The translations under genes and the position numbers were made by a program. Source: Penium margaritaceum (lineage: Eukaryota > Streptophyta > Zygnematophyceae > Desmidiales > Peniaceae). Taken from it: 64,000 bases of DNA. Under the pieces are notes generated by a model. That model had not been told where the DNA came from and searched no databases. It worked only from the letters and a program-made list of their open reading frames with translations. The DNA lies in NCBI GenBank assembly GCA_023375785.1, contig SZWC01000089.1:296667-360666 (forward strand), in the 5' to 3' direction. Shown piece after piece: positions 44,898-53,797 of this stretch. The number at the start of each line of letters is the position of its first letter. Positions within the stretch are counted from its first letter, which is position 1.

Positions 44898-45255
44898 TCA
44901 GGTGCCTGTCATTGAGTAGAGTTGTTACCTTTGAGACTCCGAACAGAGCTGTCTACCAAAGGGAGATACTACAGAAGCATTGGTTGGTCTAAGCCCCACC
45001 AGTACGATACTTGCGCGGAAGTTACCACGTGGTGAGGACTTAGTATAAGGAAATGATTCCTATGAACTTCTCAGTGTGGAACCTTGGCACTGAGGATGAT
45101 ATGACCCTTTAGTTTCAATACCAAATGCGGTCAATGGGAAACATTGTATTGCAACCCGTTTTCTAGACCTACGGCAAGTTGAGACACTGGTACCAGCTGC
45201 CAATTCTTTGGTCCCTTATCACCCAACTCAAGCAAAAGAATCTACTCTACTTTTT
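44898..45255. repeat. Unclassified repeat, copy 2
   Basis: Non-coding sequence on the right of element I, continuous with 38191-38204. Bases 45070-45187 align with 14929-15046 at about 70% identity by eye. No ORF, terminal repeat or known motif recognised beyond the arms TGACAGG/CCTGTCA at its left edge. It could be a remnant of a different LTR family or of a DNA element. Confidence 0.5.
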
Positions 45256-45966
45256 TAAGAGCATGGATGCTTGATGTAGAGGAGAGAGATTCCAAGTATG
45301 TGATGCTTGCTTAAGGCTTTATACTTTTGCAGCTCATAACAAGATACTCCTAGTCATCCTTGATAAAACCTTTTGGGTGTTCTATGCATATCTCATCCTT
45401 TATGTCAACTTCCAGGAATTCTATTTCAAAATCTACTTGGTGAATCTCAAAATCCTCAAGTGCAACATAACCGAGTAGAATGGATACAGAGGTAAACTTT
45501 GCAATGGGGGCAAAAGGCTAAATGTCATTTACTACAAGTAGCCCGTGACAACCTACCTTGTTTTTTAAGCTTCCTATATGCTCCTTGATTTTTCTTCAAC
45601 ACTTACTTGCACTTGATTACCTTGTCCCCTGGTGGACGCTAATGTGGCTCTCACATACCATAGTCTAGTTGTAATTGGAGCTCAATCTGTACACCTTGCG
45701 TGCAACCTGTTGCATGAAGTACGACCACTGTTTTCTTTTAAGATACACAAATATCTGATTCTCTCATGACTCTGATATTCATGTTTGCTTGTTTTTTTGT
45801 TTATCTTCAAATGGGCGTGCTCTCCAGGCTTGTAACGCATCCACAAAGGGTACATAGAACCTGGTTCTACAAGTATTTGTGGATGGCTGGTTCAGTGCTC
45901 CCAGCACAATTGCTCCTACTTGTGGTGTTGTATCTCTTTTCTTTGCTTTGGCCGACGAGGTTATTG
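45256..45966 (-). pseudogene. Highly diverged Ty1/copia RT remnant
   Basis: Reversed RT can be traced by alignment with element K: the blocks around [15 protein letters not shown]-like, the KTAFLN region, the Y-ETFAP region, ARLVAKGY and WVFKKK-like, then the linker. Similarity is far lower than between the other copies (perhaps two-thirds identity), and there is no intact reading. Either the oldest copy here or a different copia lineage. Element J inserted at its right end. Confidence 0.65.
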
Positions 45967-46695
45967 TGTCGGGAAGGGAGCCATCCGCCTCAGTTTCAGG
46001 TCCATACGAGCAAGTTCCAGGAAAGAACCAGATGCTTGCTCCGATTGTCCATCCAACTTCACCATTGGAAAGATCAGATGGCAAAATGTCTAAGGTCCAA
46101 CTTTCACGCCGATCCAACGGTCGGATTGGGAGATATGAATTTTCAAAGTTTCGGGGGTCATGGACCGTCGATGTCTGGGTGGGCATGGGTCATGGCTCCA
46201 TGCCTTACGCTGAGAAAAAAAAAGGCAAGAGGTCCAGGGTCAAGACCTGATAGGAGAAATATGCAAAAAGGTCCTTGGCCTTAAAATTGCCTTGTCAGAG
46301 TGTGCTCACTAGGATAAAGGTACACTTTATAGGTGAGGTAACATCGTTGTGTACTAGCCATGGACACATGGCGATTCTCCATGGAATTGTGGGTTATGTG
46401 ATCACTAGGAGTGTGCCATGAGAGCATTTTCTACCTCTCTAGGTCGTGTGTGAGCAGTCAGCCTGACTGCTAGGCTGATTTCCTCCCTTGTGTGAGATTA
46501 TGGACTGTAGTGTGTGAGCCTTAGCCTCCATGGCTAAATGGTGTGGCTTCTAAGAGGGCTGACTTGCCCAAGCTCTAGCTCTATATGTACTCCATCATTT
46601 TGAGTGATGGAACAACCATTCTTCAGCACAAGTGATGTCCTTCCAATCACACATGCTCGCTGCTCCAAGGCTCCATCTCTCCTCCAGTTCCAACA
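45967..46695 (+). repeat. Element J 5' LTR
   Basis: Sense LTR from TGTCGGGAAGGGAGCC to AGTTCCAACA, 729 bases, followed by a primer-binding site. Mostly young-subtype bases. The left flank is TATTG; a matching right flank was not found. Confidence 0.9.
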
Positions 46696-47289
46696 TTTGG
46701 TATCAGAGCCAAGTTCTGCCACTTTCAGTAAGCACAGGTCGTCACTTTGATAGTGACGGGTTGGGATGAACCCTTCACCATATTTGAGAATAAACTACAA
46801 GATCTTCAAGTCTAAAAGACAAGCTTTCCAACGAGCCCAAGATTGCGAAGATCCAACAGTCGGATTGAGAGGTATGCTCAAAACGAGGTCGGCAAGGGCT
46901 ACATTTTTCTCTATGAGTAAGACTGTCGCCTTGTCATGACCATAACTCTCTTGTTTCTTTGTCAAATTTAAAACGTGGCACATGCGAATTGTAGTTTTTT
47001 CCCAAAGCTTCCTATTGGTGCAAAAATATTTGCAATCCATTGATTCCTTTGGGAGAAACGCCGTTTACAAGCTGGCTAGTCTGAGTTGGAGTAGGAGCAA
47101 AAGCATACCCTGTTTTCAAGAGGGCATATCTTTTGAAATCCCCAGTTGATGACCCTGTTTTATGAGTCTATCTGAAAGGTTTGCTGGCATCTACAGTCCA
47201 TTTTCTGTTAGACAGATTTCTGGTAGAAGCAACAGCAGAAGCAAGGGTAGCGCCGCCATCCAAGGGCAGCGCTGAGCATCACCAAGGCT
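46696..47289 (+). other. Element J primer-binding site and leader
   Basis: TTTGGTATCAGAGCCAAG (46696-46713) is an exact initiator tRNA-Met type site, followed by the family leader. No coding signal. Confidence 0.85.
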
Positions 47290-47545
47290 CAAAATTGCAG
47301 CAGTTGGCGTTGTAACAGCAGCCTCGCTTTTTGAGAGGCTGGAGGGACGCGCCAACTTCACGTTTTGGAAGATCCGTCCTCGCCTCCTTCTGGAGGAGAG
47401 GAGCTTGTGGGAGGTGGTGAGGGGCGACGAAGCGGCTCCAGTTCCACAGGCAAAAGGCATCATCGCAGCGCACGTGGTCGCGGGGAAGACGGCGGAAAAG
47501 GTGTAGCTGATGCGGGTTCTTCTGTAGCTGTACCAGCGGCGTATG
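47290..47545 (+). pseudogene. Element J gag, left part
   Basis: N-terminal gag (LERLEGRANFTFWKIR-like, LLLEERSLWEVV). It stops at GTATG (47541-47545), the TSD of element K, and resumes at 53798 (YEEWKKK block). Broken. Confidence 0.83.
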
Positions 47546-48167
47546 TGTTGGAACTTGAGGAGAGAGGGAGCCTTGGAGCAGCGAGCATGTGTGATTGGAA
47601 GGGCATCACTTGTGCTGAAGAATGGTTGTTCAATCACTCAAAATGATAGAGTACATATAGAGCTAGAGCTTGGGCAAGTCAGCCCTCTCACAAGCCACAC
47701 CACTTAGCCATGGAGGCTAAGGCTCACACACTAGAGTCCATAATCTCACACAAGGGAGGAAATCAGCCTAGCANACAAGGATCTCACCTCACCCAAAAAG
47801 TAAGGAGAGGTACCTTTATCCTAGTCAGCACACTCTGACAAGGCAATCCTAAGACCAAGGACCTTTTTGGATATTTCTCCCATCAGGTCTTGACCCTGGA
47901 CCTCTTGCCTTTTTCTTTTCTCAGGCTAAGGCACGGAGTCATCACCCATGCCCACCCAGACATCGACAGTCCATGATCCCTGAAACTTCGAAAATTCATA
48001 TCTCCCAATCCGACTGTTGGATCGGCCTCAAACTTGGACCGTAGACATTTTTCCACTTGATCTTTCCAGTGGTGAAGTCGGATCGGCGATCAGAGCAGGC
48101 ATATGGTACTTCCCTGGAACTTGCTCTTGTGGACCTGAAACTGCGCCAGATGGCTCCTTTCCCAACA
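47546..48167 (-). repeat. Element K 3' LTR
   Basis: Reverse LTR from TGTTGGAACTTGAGG to CCCAACA, with a single N at 47774. It is shorter than its partner because of that join. The reversed polypurine tract (ATCTCCCACTTTGCC, 48168-48182) lies directly to the right. Confidence 0.92.
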
Positions 48168-48186
48168 ATCTCCCACTTTGCCGCAG

Positions 48187-49580
48187 TCAGAGTGGGCTGA
48201 GTCCACATGCCTTCATGCAGAACTGCTGCTTCTCACGGGTCACTGGCTTGGTGCAGAAATCAGCGACCTGCTTGCTGGTTGGAGTAAACTCCAGCTTGAT
48301 AGCACCCTCCTGCACCATGTGCCTGATGAAATGATATGCGATATGAATGTGCTTGGTGCGTGCATGGTGCTCAGGATTCTTGGCGAGTGCGATTGCGCTC
48401 TGGTTGTCGACGCGCACAGGAACTGGAACTGCTGCGCTCCCACTCATCTCTGCCATGAGACGTTGGAGCCAAACTGCTTCCTTGGCTCCAAAGCTGAGAG
48501 ATACGTACTCAGCTTCTGTACTCGAGGTGGCCACGACCACCTGCCGCTTGCTGCACCAGCTGATGGCTCCACCATTCATGAGCAACACATGTCCAGAGAT
48601 GGACTTGCGGTCCTCAGGGTTTGAAGCCCAATCTGCGTCTGTGTAGCCGATGATGCTGTTGTCATTGTCGTTGTAGGTGATGCCGATGTTGATGGTTCCA
48701 GCAAGGTAGCGGAAGATCCGCTTCACTGCCTTCTGGTGCTCCGGTCCGGGATTAGCCATGTGCTGGCTCACAGCGCTCACAGCCTGTGCGAGGTCCGGCC
48801 TGGTTGCCACCATCAGGTACATGAGACTGCCGACGGCGCTCTGGTACTTCTGCCGCTCAGCTGCATTTGCTTCTCCATTGAAGCTCACGAGGTACTGCCG
48901 CGTCTCCAGCGGCGTGCCGATGGGTTTTGCCTCTGCCATGCCGAACCGCTGCAAAACATCCTTGATGTAGCGGCTCTGCTGCAGCGAGAGAGAGCGTGAC
49001 TTGCGGTCACGNTAGCCGATGATGCTGTTGTCATTGCCGTTGTAGGTGATGCCGATGTTGATGGTTCCAGCAAGGTAGCGGAAGATCCGCTTCACTGCCT
49101 TCTGGTGCTACGGTCCGGGATTAGCCATGTGCTGGCTCACAGCGCTCACAGCCTGTGCGAGGTCCGGCCTGGTTGCCACCATCAGGTACATGAGACTGCC
49201 GACGGCGCTCTGGTACTTCTGCCGCTCAGCTGCATTTGCTTCTCCATTGAAGCCCACGAGGTACTGCCGCGTCTCCAGCGGCATGCCGATGGGTTTTGCC
49301 TCTACCATGCCAAACCGCTGCAAAACATCCTTGATGTAGCGGCTCTGCTGCAGCGAGAGAGAGCGTGACTTGCGGTCACGCGTGATCTAGATACCGACGA
49401 AGTATGATGCTTCCCCGAGATCAGACATCTGGAAGCGCTCCTGCATGGCTTCCTTGAACTCCTGCAGTGGAGACATGCTGTTGGAAAGGAGGAGCATGTC
49501 ATCCACATAGACAATGATGATGAGGATCTCATGCTCATGCTGCCAGCGATACACACTGTAGTCACACTCGCTGCGCTCAA
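48187..49580 (-). pseudogene. Element K RNase H and RT C-terminal region
   Basis: On the (-) strand: YVDDMLLLSNSMSPLQEF, FQMSDLGEASYF and RYIKDVLQRFGMAEAKPIGT. RNase H follows (YLAGTINIGITYNDNDNS, YTDADWASNPEDRKSISG, TSSTEAEYVSLSFGAKEAVW, DNQSAIALAKNPEHHARTKH) and ends ACGLSPL at 48187. A stretch of about 368 bases appears twice (48644-49011 and 49013-49380) around one N. This is probably an unmerged contig overlap, not a biological repeat. Confidence 0.9.
49012..49012. other. Single N between near-identical direct copies
   Basis: Bases 48644-49011 recur at 49013-49380 within element K. Likely an unmerged assembly overlap. Further single Ns lie at 47774 and 50085. Confidence 0.85.
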
Positions 49581-52353
49581 ACCCCATGCACTACAACGCC
49601 GCATCCAGCTTCTGGTTCCAAGCACGCGACGCTTGCTTGAGGCCGTACAGCGACTTCTGCAGCTTGCAGACCAGGTGCTCCTGGCCATCCATGACGAACA
49701 CCTACGGCTGCTCGATGTAGTGCTCCACCTCCAAGTCACCATTCAAGAATGCCGTCTTGACATCCATGTGGTGAACCTCGAATTCTGCAGCTGCTGCATA
49801 AGAGAGGAGCGTGCGCACAGAGGAAAACATTGCAACGGGGGCAAAAGTTTCTGTGTAGTCGATGCCCTCCTGCTGCGAGTAGCCCTTGGCGACCAGCCTC
49901 GCCTTGTACTTTTCCAGGTTACCATCTGCTCCCCGCTTCTTCTTGAACACCCATTTGCACTTGATCACCTTGCGTCCTGGTGGACGTTCAGTCAGCTCCC
50001 ACGTACCGTTCTCCAGCTGCGACTGTATCTCCTGCTGCACGGCTTGCGCCCAATCTGCTGCATCCGGTGCAGCCATGGCCTCCTNAACTGCGACGTTCAT
50101 CTGTTCTGGTTTCTGCAGCATCCAGAAATGGCCGCGCTCACCAGGCTTGTAACGCACCCTAAGAGGGTACCTGCGACCTGGTGCTGGAGCGTTAGCGGGT
50201 GGCTGGCGCGGTGCTGCTGGCACAACTGCTGCTGCTAGTGGTGCTACATCTCCCTCCTCTGCTTCTGCTGATGAGGCTGTTGTATCTGCAACATCAGACA
50301 TGGGAGAGTAGAGTGATTCTCCCACTGTCACAGTAGAGGAAGGATCGAGAGAAACTGGGTCAGGAAGAATTTCTGCTCCAACCGTCTCGTCAGCTGCTGG
50401 TTCTGTTGCCTCTTCACACACGATGTTGGTGCCGATGACGTTGCTCTCATTGAAGACGACGTCCCTGGAGATGATGACGTGGCCTGTATCCCTCTCGTAG
50501 AGGCGATACGCCTTGCTTGCCACGTCGTAGCCAATCATCAGCATCTGCGCACTCTTCGCGTCCCACTTTTGCTGCTTCTCTTTTGGCACGTGCATGTGCG
50601 CCAAGCTACCAAACGCGCGAAGATGACCCACGCTCGGCTTCTTGCCGAACCACGCCTCGTACGGCGTCATCTGCTCCAGGGCCTTAGTTGGACTGCGGTT
50701 CTTGATGTAGACCGCAGTGCTCACGGCTTCAGCCCTGAAGTCGTAGGTCAGCCGAGCCGCGTGCAGCATGGAGCGCGCCGACTCCACAGTGGTACGGTTG
50801 GCGCGTTCTGCTACACCGTTCTGCTGCGGGGAGTACGGCGCGGTACGCTGCGCCTTGATGCCAGCTGCTGTGAGGTAGTCCTGGAATTCCTTGCTCAGGT
50901 ACTCTCCACCGCGGTCGCTACGCAACGCCTTGATCTTCTTGCCAGATTGGTTCTCCACCATGGCCTTGAACTCCTTGAACCTGTCAAAGCACTGGTCCTT
51001 GGAGGAAAAGAAGTACACAGCAGTGTAACGGCTGAAATCATCAATGAAGGTGAGAAAATACCTAGAGCCTCCAAAGCTCTGGGTCTGCATCAGTCCGCAC
51101 AAGTCCGTGTGCACCAGCTCCAACACCTCTTTTGCACGCTCCCCTGCTCCAGAGAACGCCTCGCGGTGTTGCTTCCCCTCCAAACATCCGATGCATAACT
51201 GCTGCTCAAAGTTATAGATGGTAGGCAGGTCACGCACCATCTGCTTTGCTTGAAGCTGCTGCAAGGCGCGCATGCCGATGTGGCCGTAGCGCGCATGCCA
51301 GATCTCACCATCTGTCGCTTGCACCACTGCTGCAAGACTTTGCTCACGTGGGATCTTGGTCGCCCCCAGCAGGCGGTACATGTCGTCCTCCTTCACCGAC
51401 TTGGCCAACTCCTCTCCTGTTTCCTTGTTGAGGATGTAGCCATAGTCATCATCGAAGACAACGCGCAGTCCTGTGTTGGTGAGAGAGGACACTGAGAGAA
51501 GGTTGAACGCAGCATCAAGCACATACAGCACGTCATGGAAAACTCCCACTTCAATGCCACGCGGGGTCTCCAACCACATCTCCACAATCCCAATCCCCTC
51601 AGCATACACCACCCGATCATCACCCAAAGCAATCGGCCGAGGAGGAATGGAGAGCAGCTGTGTGAACCACTCCTTGTGGTGCGTCAGACTCTTGGTACAC
51701 CCCGAGTCCTTGTACCACGCCAGATCCGCCTTTTCCTTCTGCGACATGTCAGACTTCGCCATGAAGAGGCGGTCGCGCACCTCCTTGGCGACGTTCATGT
51801 TGCCAAAATGGCGCACGCTAGTCTGGTTCTGCTGCTGCTGATGCTGTTGCTGCCGTGGTTGTGACTGCTGCTGCTGTTGTTGTGGGGATTGCTGCTTTTG
51901 CTGCTGCTGCTGCTCCTTCTGGTCCCTCTTAAACTTGAAGCACTCTTTCTTGTAGTGCCCCTCTTTTTGGCAATAGTGACACTTGCCCTTCTTCTTGCCT
52001 CTCTGCTGCCCGGACTGCTGCTGCTGCTGGTTGCGTGAGCCCATGGCCATGAAAGCTGCTTCACTACTGCTGCTGCCGCCATTGCGCTTTGATGCATTGC
52101 GACGCAGTTCCACCTGCACCAAGTGCGTGCAGATGAAGTCGAGGTCGAGAGTCGGCTGGCACTCCAACGTCTCTCGCAACGTGTCGTAGCTGGTTGGGAG
52201 TCCCCTCAGCAAGAGGAGGATGAAGCGCGTCTCTTCCACAGGATTGCCGGCCGCTCTCAGCTGCTTCGCCAACTCCTTTTCCCTATCCAGATACGCCTCC
52301 ATCCCTTCACCACCCTGCATTTTCAGCGCCATCATCTTTTCCTCCAAAAACAT
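49581..52353 (-). pseudogene. Element K main coding region: gag C-terminus, protease, integrase, RT
   Basis: The best-preserved polyprotein. From 52353 downward: gag (LEEKMMALKMQGGEGMEAYL, TLECQPTLDLDFICTHLVQV), zinc knuckle CHYCQKEGHYKKEC (about 51944-51985) and a Gln-rich tract (about 51795-51930). Protease follows (WYKDSGCTKSLTHHKEWF, FNLLSVSSLTNTGLRVVFDD), then the pre-integrase zinc region (CIGCLEGKQHREAF). The integrase core comes next (LVHTDLCGLMQTQSFGGSRY, FSRYTAVYFFSSKDQCFDRF, RSDRGGEYLSKEFQDYL, YSPQQNGVAERANRT). RT is last ([47 protein letters not shown]). One N lies at 50085. Listed as a retroelement fossil although it looks close to whole. Confidence 0.92.
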
Positions 52354-52790
52354 GAGGAATGCAGGATCCTAGCTCTCATACTTCTTGCACAACGTGTCCC
52401 ACCCCTCCTTTGCAGTAGCCTTGTCACTCACGTACTGAAGATGCGGGTTGGAGATGGTGTTAACAAGCAACCTGTAGGCCTGCCTGTCCTTCTTCTTCCA
52501 CTCCTCATACATCGCTGGTACAGTTGCAGAAGAACCCGCATCAGCTGCACCCTTTTGCGGCGTCTTCCCCGCCACCACCTGCGTTGCGGTGATGCCTTTT
52601 GCCTGTGGAACTCGAGCCGACTCGTCGCTGCTCACCACCTCCCACAAGCCCCTCTCCTCCAAAAGGAGGCGGGTACGGATCTTCCAAAACGTGAAGTTGG
52701 CGCGTCCCTCCAGCCTCTCCAAAGGCTGGGCTGCTGTCACAACGCCAGCTGCTGCAATTTTGAGCCTTGGTGATGCTCAGCGCTGCCCTT
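52354..52790 (-). pseudogene. Element K gag N-terminal region
   Basis: TAAQPLERLEGRANFTFW, KIRTRLLLEERGLWEVVSSD, GITATQVVAGKTPQKGAAD and YRLLVNTISNPHLQYVSDKA. This is the conserved copia gag N-terminus of this family, next to the leader. By comparison with other copies the start lies near 52760. Confidence 0.87.
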
Positions 52791-52956
52791 GGATGGCGGC
52801 GCTACCCCTGCTTCTGCTAATGCTTCTTTCAGAAATCTGTCTGACAGAAAATGGACTTTAGATGCCAGCAGACTGGGAATTTTGAAAAACTAAGCCCACC
52901 ACAGGAAAATGCAGCTCAAAACCTTTCAGATCGACCCATAAAACAGGGTCATCAAC
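52791..52956 (-). other. Element K leader, visible part
   Basis: Reversed family leader adjoining gag (TCTGACAGAAAATGGAC and ACAGGGTCATCAAC blocks), cut by the N run. Confidence 0.8.
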
Positions 52957-53070
52957 NNNNNNNNNNNNNNNNNNNNNNNNNNNNNNNNNNNNNNNNNNNN
53001 NNNNNNNNNNNNNNNNNNNNNNNNNNNNNNNNNNNNNNNNNNNNNNNNNNNNNNNNNNNNNNNNNNNNNN
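52957..53070. other. Assembly gap (114 N)
   Basis: Run of Ns within element K's leader. Other copies have about 600 bases of leader plus a primer-binding site between gag and LTR, so the gap length does not match the expected missing sequence. Confidence 0.95.
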
Positions 53071-53797
53071 GAGGAGAGAGGGAGCCTTGGAGCAGCGAGC
53101 ATGTGTGATTGGAAGGGCATCACTTGTGCTGAAGAATGGTTGTTCAATCACTCAAAATGATGGAGTACATATAGAGCTAGAGCTTGGGCAAGTCAGCCCT
53201 CTCACAAGCCACACCACTTAGCCATGGAGGCTAAGGCTCACACACTAGAGTCCATAATCTCACACAAGGGAGGAAATCAGCCTAGCAATCAGGCTGACCA
53301 CTCACACACGACCTAGAGAGCTAGAGAATGCTCTCATGGCACACTCCTAGTGGTCACATAACCCACAAACCCATGGAGAATCGCCATGTGTCCATGGCTA
53401 GCACACAAGGATCTCACCTCACCTAAAAAGTAAGGAGAGGTACCTTTATCCTAGTCAGCACACTCTGACAAGGCAATCCTAAGACCAAGGACCTTTTTGG
53501 ATATTTCTCCCATCAGGTCTTGACCCTGGACCTCTTGCCTTTTTCTTTTCTCAGGCTAAGGCATGGAGTCATCACCCATGCCCACCCAGACATCGACGGT
53601 CCATGATCCCTGAAACTTCGAAAATTCATATCTCCCAATCCGACCGTTGGATCGGCCTCAAACTTGGACCGTAGACATTTTTCCACCTGATCTTTCGAGT
53701 GCAGAAGTCGGATCGGCGATCGGAGCAGGCATATGGTACTTTCCTGGAACTTGCTCATGTGGACCTGAAACTGCGCCAGATGGCTCCTTTGCCAACA
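53071..53797 (-). repeat. Element K 5' LTR, young subtype
   Basis: Visible from GAGGAGAGAGGGAGCC to GCCAACA. By comparison with other copies the first 11 bases lie in the N gap. Nearly identical to LTR 1-738 and the solo LTR 41601-42326. TSD GTATG follows. Confidence 0.92.

Larger units (their letters stand above)
47546..53797 (-). mobile_element. Element K: youngest, near-complete Ty1/copia copy
   Basis: 3' LTR 47546-48167, polypurine tract, RNase H, RT, integrase, protease, gag, leader, 114-base N gap, 5' LTR about 53060-53797. Perfect TSD GTATG (47541-47545 and 53798-53802) in element J's gag. The LTRs differ at about 13 of about 610 comparable bases (about 2% by eye), the lowest in the window. 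It has the longest open coding stretch (over 880 codons, 49702-52353). It looks nearly whole, with only a few apparent breaks, some of which coincide with Ns and may be assembly faults. Confidence 0.93.
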
